From Chloroflexota bacterium (GTDB taxonomy: Bacteria; Chloroflexota; Anaerolineae; Aggregatilineales; Phototrophicaceae), in NCBI GenBank assembly GCA_011525385.1, contig WTGF01000058.1:1-64000 (forward strand): a DNA stretch of 64,000 nucleotides. Reading direction: 5' to 3'. Positions 43,777 through 52,337 of this stretch are shown here, piece after piece (position 1 is the stretch's first letter; each line of letters starts with the position of its first letter). A program made the position numbers and the translations under genes. Below the pieces are notes generated by a model that saw only the letters and a list, made by a program, of their open reading frames with translations, did no database searches and was not told the origin of the DNA.

Positions 43777-44823
43777 TTATGGTTCGCTTTCTCCATTCGC
43801 ATCAAACGCCAGCGCCGGCAATGCCAGTGACACCCAGGTCTTGTCCCCCCTTTGGAAAAAGCGGTCCACCCCCGTACGCGCGACCAGTTCGGTGCCGTTC
43901 TCCAGCGCCAGCCCCAGCCTTTGATAATGCCCATAGAACTCGCGCCAAAGCACGGACGCTGCCAATCCCTCTTCTGCGAAATTGACATGCAGCGCTTCGG
44001 GGCGGATCATCAATTGCACCGGCCCCCGCTTTGGATGGAAGAGCTTCACCTTGCCAATCGGACTGGTAGCGGTCAGCCCCTGCGCCTCGCCCGGCAGGAA
44101 GTTCGCCTCGCCGATGAAATGGGCTACTTGACTGTTGATTGGGCGGTTGTAAATGATATGCGGCGTCGCTACCTGCAAGAGCTTGCCTTCAAAGATCACC
44201 GCGATCTCGTCAGACAGGCTCAAGGCTTCGTTCTGGTCGTGCGTCACAAAGACTGCGCTGGTTTCCGTTTCCAGAAGTATGTCGCGCACATCGCTGCGGA
44301 CCTGCGCTCGCAAGCCGGTATCGAGGTTGGAAAATGGCTCGTCCAGCAACAGGATGTCGGGATTGGGCGCCAAAGCCCGCGCCAGCGCGACGCGCTGCTG
44401 CTGGCCGCCCGACAGCTCATGCGGCATTCGATCCGCGAACAACGTCAGGCCAACCAGTGACAGCATACGCTGTACCTGCATTCGGGAATCTTTATTGTGA
44501 CTGGATAATCCAAAAGCGATGTTCTGCGCCACATTCAAATGCGGGAAGAGTGCATAGTCCTGAAATACCATACCGACGCGACGCTTTTCCGGCGGCGCAA
44601 AATGACTGTCGTCGGCGACAATGACGTCGCCAATTTGAATCAGACCGCTGGTGGGACGTTCAAAGCCGGCCAACAGGCGCAGTGTGGTGGTTTTCCCGCC
44701 GCCGCTTGGCCCGAGAATCGTGAGGAACTCACCACTTCGCAATTGGAGCGAAACGTCTTCAACGGCTGGCTGATCGCTGTTGAACAGTTTGGTGAGGTTC
44801 TCAGTATGAAGCGAAAGTTCCAC
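43777..44823 (-). CDS. fbpC: Ferric iron ABC transporter, ATP-binding protein (FbpC-like)
   Basis: A 348-residue ABC ATPase of the iron/spermidine (FbpC/PotA) class. It has Walker A GPSGGGKTT, Q loop FQDYALFPHLNV, signature LSGGQQQRVALARAL, Walker B ILLLDEPFSNLD, H loop VFVTHDQNEAL, and a C-terminal TOBE regulatory domain. It energises the permease encoded by the next gene upstream (44944-46578). The order substrate-binding protein, permease, ATPase on one strand is the usual FbpABC layout. The intergenic gap to the permease gene is 120 bp. Confidence 0.9.
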   Translation of the reverse strand: MELSLHTENLTKLFNSDQPAVEDVSLQLRSGEFLTILGPSGGGKTTTLRLLAGFERPTSGLIQIGDVIVADDSHFAPPEKRRVGMVFQDYALFPHLNVAQNIAFGLSSHNKDSRMQVQRMLSLVGLTLFADRMPHELSGGQQQRVALARALAPNPDILLLDEPFSNLDTGLRAQVRSDVRDILLETETSAVFVTHDQNEALSLSDEIAVIFEGKLLQVATPHIIYNRPINSQVAHFIGEANFLPGEAQGLTATSPIGKVKLFHPKRGPVQLMIRPEALHVNFAEEGLAASVLWREFYGHYQRLGLALENGTELVARTGVDRFFQRGDKTWVSLALPALAFDANGESEP

Positions 44824-44943
44824 GGTAATTTGGGCGATATGATGACCTGTCGCGCCCTAGAATAGAGCAAATTTCGTCAGCATAAAGAGGGAAACAGCTA
44901 AGGGGATTAAGGAACCGAATTGCACAAACTTGCAACCGACTGG

Positions 44944-46578
44944 CTAGTGAGCCGTGTCTTCCCGTCGAAGAATGATTGCCAATGCGAAAGCAGAGACGAC
45001 GATCAGCGCGAATCCAGGCAGCGCGATTGACGACAAAAACGCTTCATCGTAGGCGCTCCAGATTCGTGTAGCGAAGGTGCGAAATCCGATCGGCCGCAAG
45101 ATTAAAGTGGTGGGCAGTTCTTTCATCACGTTCAAAAACACGAGTGCTGATCCGGCCAAAATGCCCCCGCGCGCCAAAGGCACGGTGATACGCAACAGCG
45201 CTTCGCGCGCGGATAGCCCCAGGCTGCGAGCCGCTTCTTCATAGCGTGGATTAATCTGCTCAAATGCGCTCTGCGTCGCGCTTATGCTAAATGGTAGATA
45301 CCGGATGGCATAACCGACAATCAGAAGTGGCAATGTTTGATACAGGCTCAACATGTTTTGCGAGGCGAAGAATACCAGAGCCAGCGCTATGACGATGCCC
45401 GGCAAAACGTTGCCGGTATATGCCAGGTTCACCAGCCAACGATTTGTTCTCGATTCTTTGCGCATGGCGAGCAGCGCGAGAGGCAGCGCCGCCATCGTCA
45501 CGACTAGCGCAGCTGCGGCGCTTACGGCGACTGTATTTTGCAGGAGTAATGTGATTGGTACTTGCACGGGATTGCTTATCGTGCGGCCGATCAGCCAACT
45601 CAATAGTACCAGGAGTGGAACAGCAACACTGACAAAGACAACACAGAAACAGAACAATAGCGCCGGAAATCGCCATACCCCTAAACTCACCGTTTGGAGT
45701 TCGCGCGAAGCGCCGGTACCGATGCGATAATGGCGTCCTCGGTGCTGGATGTGCGAATGGATTAGCAGCAATATGAGTGTTAATCCGATAAGAACTAGCG
45801 CCAGCACCGAGGCCTTGTCCATACGGAACGACTCTGTTTGGACGAAGATGGCGCGTGTGAAAGCGTTAAAGCGCATGACGGCGACAGCGCCGAAGTCACT
45901 AAGACAATAGAGCGCTGTCATCAACATACCGGCTGTGAGCGCGGGACGAAGCTGCGGCAGCGTCACCCGGCGAAAAACCTGCCAGCGATCGAGACCCAGG
46001 CTTTGCCCGGCTTCTTCCAGGCTACGATCGCTATGCAACAGCGCCGCGCGCGCGGGCAATAAAATGTAGGGAAAAGTGACCACCGTCAGTGTCAGAGTCG
46101 CTCCGAAGAAGCCTTTGATATTCGGCAATCGCTCGATGCCCAGTGGTTCCAGAAGTTCTTGCAGCATGCCTTTTGGTCCAAAAGCTTCTGTGAAGGTCAC
46201 GGCGGTCAGATAGGAGGGGATGACCATCGCCAGCAATCCGAGCACCAGCCAGGCGCGTCGCCAGGGCAGATCGCTGCGACTTGTCAACCAGGCATAGGGT
46301 ATGCCGATGACGGACGCGAAGACCGTCGTGGCCAGCATCAAGGCCAGGCTGTTACCCACAATTCGCAGATTGCGCGCCTTCATCAGATAGTCGAGTCCCT
46401 CCTGACCTGCACTGAGCGCGCGAATGATGACGAAGGCAATCGGAATCATAACGATCGCGACCACGATGAGGCTGACAACCTGCGCCAATTGTCGATTGCC
46501 GATGTGCATGCGCGAAATCGCGCTGTAACGCGGCCGGTGGAGTCGAAACTGGGGAGGAACTATGTGTGGAAGTTGCAT
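44944..46578 (-). CDS. fbpB: Ferric iron ABC transporter, fused permease (FbpB-like)
   Basis: A 544-residue protein with about twelve membrane segments and two binding-protein-dependent transport domains in tandem. Each has an EAA loop: SLEEAGQSLGLDRWQVFRRVTLPQLRP and RYEEAARSLGLSAREALLRITVPLARG (quoted by key part EAGQSLG and EAARSLG, each with the conserved Gly 7-9 residues on). The fused two-domain form is typical for FbpB/SfuB/HitB iron permeases. It forms the channel with FbpC and receives iron from FbpA. Confidence 0.9.
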   Translation of the reverse strand: MQLPHIVPPQFRLHRPRYSAISRMHIGNRQLAQVVSLIVVAIVMIPIAFVIIRALSAGQEGLDYLMKARNLRIVGNSLALMLATTVFASVIGIPYAWLTSRSDLPWRRAWLVLGLLAMVIPSYLTAVTFTEAFGPKGMLQELLEPLGIERLPNIKGFFGATLTLTVVTFPYILLPARAALLHSDRSLEEAGQSLGLDRWQVFRRVTLPQLRPALTAGMLMTALYCLSDFGAVAVMRFNAFTRAIFVQTESFRMDKASVLALVLIGLTLILLLIHSHIQHRGRHYRIGTGASRELQTVSLGVWRFPALLFCFCVVFVSVAVPLLVLLSWLIGRTISNPVQVPITLLLQNTVAVSAAAALVVTMAALPLALLAMRKESRTNRWLVNLAYTGNVLPGIVIALALVFFASQNMLSLYQTLPLLIVGYAIRYLPFSISATQSAFEQINPRYEEAARSLGLSAREALLRITVPLARGGILAGSALVFLNVMKELPTTLILRPIGFRTFATRIWSAYDEAFLSSIALPGFALIVVSAFALAIILRREDTAH

Positions 46579-46638
46579 ATCCTTCTTCTATTGCGAGGCG
46601 GGAATCTATCCCCGCCCCGCAATATCCGCAGATAGTGG

Positions 46639-47661
46639 CTAATCTAGCGCGCCACTGTCCTCGATCATTTCCAAAGTCCCTTGCAAATCGTCCAAATCCG
46701 ACAGATCAATCTCGGGCGATTCGATCTCTTCCAGCGATAGCACTTCGACAGAAGGCTCCACCGAAGCAACCATGGGGTACTCGTAAGTCTTGTTAGCGAA
46801 ATACGCTTGCGCGCTATCGCTCAACATGTATTCGACGAATTGCAGGGCGAGTTCTGGCTGATTACTGGATTTGAGGATCGCAGCGCCGGCGACGTTTATC
46901 AGCGAACCAGGGTCGCCATCGGGGAAGAAATGCAAACTGGCGCTGACATCGGGATCTTCAGCCAGGAAACGGAATATATAATAGTGATTGACCAATCCTG
47001 CCACGATTTCGCCATCAATAACGGCCTGAACAATTGGCGTGTTTTTGGGATAGGACTGCACGTCGTTGGCAATCATTGCTTCCAGCCAATCCTCCGTATC
47101 ACAGTCGCCCAGCAAGACGCGCATGGCAGTCACGTTGGACACAAACGAGGCGTTGGTCGGCGCCCAGCCGACGATGCCGCTCCATTCTTCACCTGTGAGG
47201 TCAAGAATGGAATCGGGCAGTGCCAGGCCGGCATCAGCAAGGCCCTCAGGGCTGTAAACCAGAACGCGGGCGCGACCGCTCAATCCTATCCAGACGCCAT
47301 CGGGCGAAACGAAGGCGGAATCTACCACGAGATTCAGCACATCCTCTGGCAATTCGCTTAGCATGTCCGCTGCCGCCAGAGCTCCCAATGCGCCGCCATC
47401 TTGGGCAATGAAGACATCCGCAGGGCTATTTTCCCCCTCGGTGAGAATCTGATTCGCCACTGCGCTTGTGCCACCGTACAGGACTTCTACTTTGATGCCG
47501 GTGTCCTCGACGAACTGATCCAACAGGGGACCGATCAAGCTTTCGTTGCGGCCGGAGTAAACGGTGAGCGTTTCATCGCCTTGCGCAAGTGCTGGTATCG
47601 TCAAGACACTGACGAACAGACAAGCCAAGACAACGAGAAGCGAAAAGCGTTTGACTGACAT
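46639..47661 (-). CDS. fbpA: Ferric iron ABC transporter, substrate-binding protein (FbpA-like)
   Basis: A 340-residue periplasmic-type binding protein. Signal peptide MSVKRFSLLVVLACLFVSVL ending TIPALA, with signal peptidase I cleavage before QGDE. No lipobox Cys follows, which is unusual for a presumed monoderm where anchored binding proteins are expected. The body shows LTVYSGRNESLIGPLLDQF, LYGGTSAVANQIL and NHYYIFRF with the twin Tyr that coordinate Fe(III) in FbpA. Start ATG 47661 follows aaggagt. An 8-bp-arm palindrome lies 25-44 bp upstream. Confidence 0.9.
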   Translation of the reverse strand: MSVKRFSLLVVLACLFVSVLTIPALAQGDETLTVYSGRNESLIGPLLDQFVEDTGIKVEVLYGGTSAVANQILTEGENSPADVFIAQDGGALGALAAADMLSELPEDVLNLVVDSAFVSPDGVWIGLSGRARVLVYSPEGLADAGLALPDSILDLTGEEWSGIVGWAPTNASFVSNVTAMRVLLGDCDTEDWLEAMIANDVQSYPKNTPIVQAVIDGEIVAGLVNHYYIFRFLAEDPDVSASLHFFPDGDPGSLINVAGAAILKSSNQPELALQFVEYMLSDSAQAYFANKTYEYPMVASVEPSVEVLSLEEIESPEIDLSDLDDLQGTLEMIEDSGALD

Positions 47662-47685
47662 ATTGCATACTCCTTGCATATACGT

Positions 47686-47705
47686 TAAATCCTCGCTAGG
47701 ATTTA
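47686..47705. promoter_or_regulatory. Palindromic operator candidate upstream of fbpA
   Basis: A perfect inverted repeat TAAATCCT-cgct-AGGATTTA lies 25-44 bp upstream of the fbpA start. A minus-strand TTGACC at 47725-47720 could be the -35, which would place the palindrome over the -10 region, a repressor-like position. Size and symmetry suit a DtxR/Fur-type dimer, but the sequence is not their consensus. The rest of 47662-48053 shows no gene; no frame encodes a ubiquitin-like protein. Confidence 0.55.
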
Positions 47706-48053
47706 GCTAGATAGACGGTGGTCAAATTGGCTAGAGGACAAGCTCTCGAACTTTTCCTGCCAGTTTGACCCCTTCTTTTTACCAGAACATCCGCGGCTGA
47801 TTCCACGCTTGTGGTAAATTTCACTTTTTCGAGGTCAACAACCGGAAGTTGCTTTGTCGAGAGACAGGGATTTAATCATCGCTGGATGAGAAGTTGCAGT
47901 CGGTTAAACTTGCGCGCCAGGCATGAAGGTTTTCTCATATTCGGCTTGTCTACAGACGGATGAAAGCCCCTTGACCTATACTAGACAACAGCCGACTTTG
48001 CCAATAGAGTTGAGGCATTTCGACCTTGATCCACGCGTTACGGAGCTGAAAAC

Positions 48054-48527
48054 ATGTCCAACTGGTGGGGGGCTCGCAAGAATGTCTCGTCGCGCCTGAT
48101 TTGGGAAGTAGAGGCGATGAAGGCTACCTTTGGCGATACCTTCAAACTGGTGGTGCCGCCATTCGGCGGCTTGCTCTATTGGCAAGGCTCGGTCGAGATC
48201 AACATGAGCATCCTGGATACGCCTTTTCACAGCCTCAAAATCGTCTATCCCAAAGAATATCCCAACCGTCCGGCGGAGGCTTACTGCATCAAACCGCGCA
48301 TCTATAGCGAAAAACATCAGTACGAAGACGGGCAGCTTTGTCTATTCAACCCGAAAGACGGGGAACAATACGGTTGGAATCCCTCCAAATCGACCGCGGT
48401 CACCGTGGGCGGATGGGCGATCCAATGGCTTTACGCCTATTACACTTGGCGTTCCACCGGGAAATGGCCCGGCATTGAAGAACGCATTAAAGCCAGCACG
48501 CCCTTGCCCCGCCGGCGGAGAAGATAA
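48054..48527 (+). CDS. Prokaryotic E2-like (UBC-fold) conjugating protein
   Basis: A 157-residue protein with the E2 outline. Strand pairs lead to LKIVYPKEYPNRPAEAYCI (the YP..P.P element), and the active-site stretch HQYEDGQLCLFNP carries the catalytic Cys about C96 in the classic GxxCL setting. It is followed by WNPSKSTAVTVGGWAIQWLYAY, matching the W.P..T...v...i helix of UBC proteins. The canonical HPN is not preserved, as in many bacterial E2s; H88 lies just upstream. Very basic C-terminus (RRRRR). First gene of an operon with a JAB protein (2-bp gap) and an E1. It should carry a thioester-linked modifier; the modifier is not evident nearby. Confidence 0.85.
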   Translation: MSNWWGARKNVSSRLIWEVEAMKATFGDTFKLVVPPFGGLLYWQGSVEINMSILDTPFHSLKIVYPKEYPNRPAEAYCIKPRIYSEKHQYEDGQLCLFNPKDGEQYGWNPSKSTAVTVGGWAIQWLYAYYTWRSTGKWPGIEERIKASTPLPRRRRR

Positions 48528-48529
48528 AG

Positions 48530-49765
48530 ATGCAAAGCAAGGATGAGCCGGATATTCTCAAGCTCATGCAACTGGAAATCGAGTTCTTGCGTAAGCGCTT
48601 GCGAGGGATGGCGATGATATCTCGCGGGATCGTACCTAACCTGGTCTTATCAAAGCGAGCGGTAAAGAAGATGCTTTCCGCCGCGAGCCAGTACTTGGCT
48701 GACGAAACTGGAGAAGCCATGTTGGGCTTTATCGTGGAAAACGATACGCCGGAAGGGCTGCCTACCATTTATGTGCTGGACACCATTTCGCCTGACGAAA
48801 CCGCCATACGTCGATCGCATACTTTTCAGCAAGGGGATGCCTTGCAAGACGAGATAATCTGGTGGCTGCAAGAAAACTGGCATTTCCATCGCGAACGGTA
48901 TCGCGGTTCCGAAGTTCTGCCCGATCGCTTTGATGTGCCCCTGCGCTACCTGGGTGATTGGCACAAGCAGCCAGGTTCCATGATACAGCCTAGTCATGGC
49001 GATCTGATGACGGCTTTGTCTTGGCTCGACGATGATGATTTGGGCATGGATTACCTGTTGGTCCCAATTGTGACAGTGGGTTATGCGCAGATCATTGGCG
49101 AATCAGATCTGGCTGTCAATTACATCACCGTGCCGATGGACAATGGAACCGACATGCGCGTCGATTGGTGGTATATCCATCGTGATGTACGCGTATTCCA
49201 GCCAGTGCATCCCCAGATCGTAGAAGAAGACATTTTGCCGCAAATGATGAAGTATGCCTGGCATGTCGTGCTTCCCGACCGCTTGACCAGCGAGACCTTG
49301 GCCATGGCGGACGACGGCTTGCTGGTGCGCACGCTCTTTTACGAATGCGATGGCGAGGTTCCGCTTGAATTTTGTTTTTTTGCTATCCGCCAAGGCGCGA
49401 GATCATTCCTGCTCTTCGTCACCCAGCACGATTATCCTCATTCGCGGCCCCGGGCTTATAGCGCGCCTTTCACCAGCGATCTCGATCTGATGGATCCCGT
49501 CGCTACCTTTCAAAAGCTCTGGGCAGTCGCCGAGCCTATCGAAGATCCCCCGGATTGGCAATGGAGCAGCGACAAATACTTGATCGATTACGTGGTGGCA
49601 ATCGAGGTCGCCATGGGACTTCGTCAACCGGCCAAACTGGATATCCCGGTCTTGCTGGACGAGATTGATCCGGATGCCGACCCTTCCGAGCGCGTGCTGG
49701 ACGCTCATCGACTTGAACGGTCGCATGGAGACGAATCGGATGACGATGGCTCTGGGCAAATTTAG
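48530..49765 (+). CDS. JAB/MPN-domain protein with C-terminal UBC/RWD-like domain
   Basis: A 411-residue protein. Residues about 35-200 are a JAB/MPN fold: Glu E62 in GEAMLGF and the JAMM stretch WHKQPGSMIQPSHGDLM, with H145, S155 and D158 in place but Gln147 where the second zinc-binding His is expected. JAMM enzymes cleave isopeptide bonds to ubiquitin-like proteins; this one may be inactive or bind zinc otherwise. Residues about 235-365 (LLFVTQHDYPHSRPRAYSAP then WQWSSDKYLIDYVVAIEVAM) imitate the P-rich and helix elements of UBC/RWD domains without a catalytic Cys. Acidic tail. It lies between the E2 and E1 genes. Confidence 0.75.
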   Translation: MQSKDEPDILKLMQLEIEFLRKRLRGMAMISRGIVPNLVLSKRAVKKMLSAASQYLADETGEAMLGFIVENDTPEGLPTIYVLDTISPDETAIRRSHTFQQGDALQDEIIWWLQENWHFHRERYRGSEVLPDRFDVPLRYLGDWHKQPGSMIQPSHGDLMTALSWLDDDDLGMDYLLVPIVTVGYAQIIGESDLAVNYITVPMDNGTDMRVDWWYIHRDVRVFQPVHPQIVEEDILPQMMKYAWHVVLPDRLTSETLAMADDGLLVRTLFYECDGEVPLEFCFFAIRQGARSFLLFVTQHDYPHSRPRAYSAPFTSDLDLMDPVATFQKLWAVAEPIEDPPDWQWSSDKYLIDYVVAIEVAMGLRQPAKLDIPVLLDEIDPDADPSERVLDAHRLERSHGDESDDDGSGQI

Positions 49766-49864
49766 CGTGCAACGATTGAGTAGCGCGCTACCTGGCAGAG
49801 ATACTGGTCGAAGGATCTTCAGGTTTGTGAGTGCCAATTGGAGCAAGGAAAGCGTCACCACAAT

Positions 49865-50797
49865 ATGAGCAACTTATGGACGCGTGTTGAGCGCCTCTTC
49901 GGCAGCGAAAATCTGAGTAGACTTGCTGAAAAGAAAGTCGGCGTCATTGGCCTGGGTTCCGGCGGCGGCTTTGTGGCTCTGAGCCTGGCGATGAGCGGCG
50001 TAGGCAATTTCGCGCTGGTGGATAATGACGTGATCGAAGCGGGCAATGTAACGCGGCATGTGGGAGATCTGCGCCATGTAGGTCAAAACAAAGCAGCGGC
50101 CGTCGCCGACCTGATACGCAACCGAAACCGCGATGCGATTGTCGACGTGCGCGAGGGCTCGATCCAAGACTATTGGGAGATCCTCGACGATATCGACATT
50201 CTCGTGGTAGGCGTCGACAACGAGCAGGTCAAATACGCCATCAACGAGAAGTGTCTTGAAAAGCGTCTCAGCGCCTCTTATGCCGGCGTCTATGAACGGG
50301 GAGAAGGCGGAGATCACGTCATCATCAAGCCATTTGACGGTCCATGTTACGCCTGCTGGTCGGAAGCGACGCGCGAGGGCGTGAAAATCACGATGGATTC
50401 TGTTGGCGACCTGGACTACGGTATGATCGGCGAGGCCGGTACCTTGGAGGCGGAACCGGGACTTTGGGTGAATGTCACGAAGATCGCGGGCATTCAGACG
50501 GATTTGATTCTCAACGAACTGCTGCGCGGCAGCGCGGTTTACGAAGAGATGCCAGCCAACACGATCATTGTTACCAACACGTCGCTCGATGTCATTGAAG
50601 GACAAGAGAACGATCCGCATTCCAGCATTTGGGTGGACATTCAGCGTGACCCGGACTGTCTGGTTTGCGGCGAAAGACTGAAACAAGGTGTCAGCATCTT
50701 GGTTCAGGAAGATGCTGGCGGCATCTCGCTCGACGATCTTGCCGCTTCCGACCTGATGACTGACATCGTCATTGAAGAGGATGAAGCGGAAGACTAG
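49865..50797 (+). CDS. ThiF/E1-family adenylyltransferase
   Basis: A 310-residue E1-like enzyme: glycine loop VGVIGLGSGGGFVAL, D53 in LVDNDVIEAGNVTRHV with N61 and R64, K76 in HVGQNKAAAV, and the ATP-site Asp region VVGVDNEQVKYAINEKC. Zinc-binding pairs are C161/C164 (CYAC) and C265/C268 (CLVC). It would adenylate the C-terminal Gly of a ubiquitin-like protein and pass it to the E2. The catalytic Cys is not certain (C130 is a candidate). Start ATG 49865 behind aaggaaag; an in-frame TTG lies at 49838. It is 99 bp after the JAB gene, and its TAG overlaps the stop of the convergent gene. Confidence 0.88.
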   Translation: MSNLWTRVERLFGSENLSRLAEKKVGVIGLGSGGGFVALSLAMSGVGNFALVDNDVIEAGNVTRHVGDLRHVGQNKAAAVADLIRNRNRDAIVDVREGSIQDYWEILDDIDILVVGVDNEQVKYAINEKCLEKRLSASYAGVYERGEGGDHVIIKPFDGPCYACWSEATREGVKITMDSVGDLDYGMIGEAGTLEAEPGLWVNVTKIAGIQTDLILNELLRGSAVYEEMPANTIIVTNTSLDVIEGQENDPHSSIWVDIQRDPDCLVCGERLKQGVSILVQEDAGGISLDDLAASDLMTDIVIEEDEAED

Positions 50798-51345
50798 GCA
50801 CTCCCCGCTATTCGTCGCCATTCCATAAGAATGTCAGAAAGCGCCTGCCGATGCGCAAGGCGCTCTTTCATGTCAAATGACGATTGATACAAGAGTTGAT
50901 CTTCCCCGCCGGGCGGGTGGCCATCATCGTCATAATAGAGGTGAAATCCGTTTTCGATGGCGACGCGGTATACACCGGCATCAAAGATGGGCGCCCGATA
51001 GCTTAGTTTTCGTATGCCGACACTCAGCAGGAGTTCCTTTTCGGCATGGTGCGCCCAGACGCCAAACAGTTTAAGTTTTTGATACCCATGATAACCCTTC
51101 TGGCGATACCAAATGACAACGCCTGCCCAGGCCTTGCCATGCAGCGCTTTGGGACCATGGCACAAGATATTCGGGTATGTGTCCTGCGTCAGTCTGGCAA
51201 AGCTGTCATAGGCGTTGACCATATCAAGCGCGCGGTCATGCAAGGTAACCGTTCGTTCCGCGCGCGCCTTGTCGCCGAAGGGCCTGCGGCCGGCGATCTT
51301 CCGCATGATCTCGTCGTAGCGCTGCTGGTTTTCACCGCTTGACAT
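50794..51345 (-). CDS. Hypothetical protein convergent with the E1 gene
   Basis: A 183-residue soluble protein with no recognised family. It is rich in aromatic residues and His (CHGPKALHGKAWAGVVIWYRQKG, FGVWAHHAEKELLL, ENGFHLYYDDDGHPPGG) and has a basic N-terminal third. Its stop shares the CTAG palindrome 50794-50797 with the E1 stop, a tail-to-tail overlap. Being on the opposite strand it is not cotranscribed with the E2-JAB-E1 operon. No C-terminal Gly-Gly is present, so it is not an obvious modifier. Confidence 0.7.
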   Translation of the reverse strand: MSSGENQQRYDEIMRKIAGRRPFGDKARAERTVTLHDRALDMVNAYDSFARLTQDTYPNILCHGPKALHGKAWAGVVIWYRQKGYHGYQKLKLFGVWAHHAEKELLLSVGIRKLSYRAPIFDAGVYRVAIENGFHLYYDDDGHPPGGEDQLLYQSSFDMKERLAHRQALSDILMEWRRIAGSA

Positions 51346-51373
51346 ATGCCCTGCGAATCTCAGGAACTGAGGT

Positions 51374-52198
51374 TTAGCCGACTGAGAGAAAATCTTCGAC
51401 GATAGCGCGAAACTGCTCGGGATGTTCCATATTGGGCAGGTGAGCGGCGTCTGATATCAGCGCTCTGGTCGCATCGGGAATGTGCGTGGTCAGGTAATCG
51501 GCGGCGAGCTTCAAGAAAGGCAGGTCGTTTTCCCCGATGACCACCAAGCTCGGCATCTTGAGTTCCGCTAGCCGGTCAACTGCCTGCGCCGCAAAGGTCT
51601 TGCGAACATGCGTTCCGATGCCTTTGATCTCGTGTTCGGCCACCAGGCGAGCCATTTCGAACCCGCGCTTTCTGGTTTCTTGGTTTAAGTTTTCGGCGGA
51701 ACGCCCGAAGCCGTCAAACCAGATTTTCATATCGATTTCCGCAACGCGATCGACGTCCCCGTTCTGAAAGGCCCCCTCCGATTGCGCGAAGAGTTCCTCC
51801 GGCCATTCGATATCGGCTTCAAAGCCGGCCGGCTCGCCACCGACAAGAATCAGCGACTGTACCTCGTCCGGATGTGTCAAGGCGTAGTCGATAGCCAGTC
51901 CGGCGCCGATCGAACAGCCCATCAGGATCACCGGTCCGTCGATGTCCAGGAAATCGAGCAAGGCGCGCAGATCATCTTGTATATTGAATTCGCCCTCCAC
52001 GGGAAGGCTCTTGCCGTAGCCGCGCATGTCAAAGCGTAAGACTTGGTGGCTCTTGGCAAATTGCGCGAATTCCTCATCCCACATGCGGCAGTCGGCGATC
52101 CCGGCATGGATCATGACGAAGGGCGTTCCCGTCCCCGCCAGTTCAAAGTAGAGTCGGGCATTGTTGATTTCGGCGTAGCCAGTTTGTATGTGGGTCAT
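51374..52198 (-). CDS. Alpha/beta hydrolase
   Basis: A 274-residue alpha/beta-hydrolase fold enzyme: oxyanion segment FVMIHAGIADCRMWD, DMRGYGKS, nucleophile Ser in LMGCSIGAGLAIDY, Asp in VIGENDLPFLK and His in SDAAHLPNMEHPEQF. The nucleophile elbow reads GCSIG instead of the common GHSMG. No signal peptide; substrate unknown (esterase, haloperoxidase-like or 3-oxoadipate enol-lactonase-like). It lies 28 bp downstream of the previous gene on the same strand direction, possibly one transcript reading left. Confidence 0.88.
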   Translation of the reverse strand: MTHIQTGYAEINNARLYFELAGTGTPFVMIHAGIADCRMWDEEFAQFAKSHQVLRFDMRGYGKSLPVEGEFNIQDDLRALLDFLDIDGPVILMGCSIGAGLAIDYALTHPDEVQSLILVGGEPAGFEADIEWPEELFAQSEGAFQNGDVDRVAEIDMKIWFDGFGRSAENLNQETRKRGFEMARLVAEHEIKGIGTHVRKTFAAQAVDRLAELKMPSLVVIGENDLPFLKLAADYLTTHIPDATRALISDAAHLPNMEHPEQFRAIVEDFLSVG

Positions 52199-52337
52199 TT
52201 GCGCTCAGATTCCTTTATACCGATATGGTGGTGTCATCATGTACGGAGCATTTGCCTTTGATCGACGTATTGACAGATTGCAAGTAATAGCTGGACCCTG
52301 CATGTTGCCAACGCACCTCCAGAACGCGATGATAGCC

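Noticed and set aside
47706..48053. Hidden ubiquitin-like gene before the E2 gene
   Set aside because: All three plus frames are broken by stops; the longest ATG frame I found near 47886 is about 25 codons.
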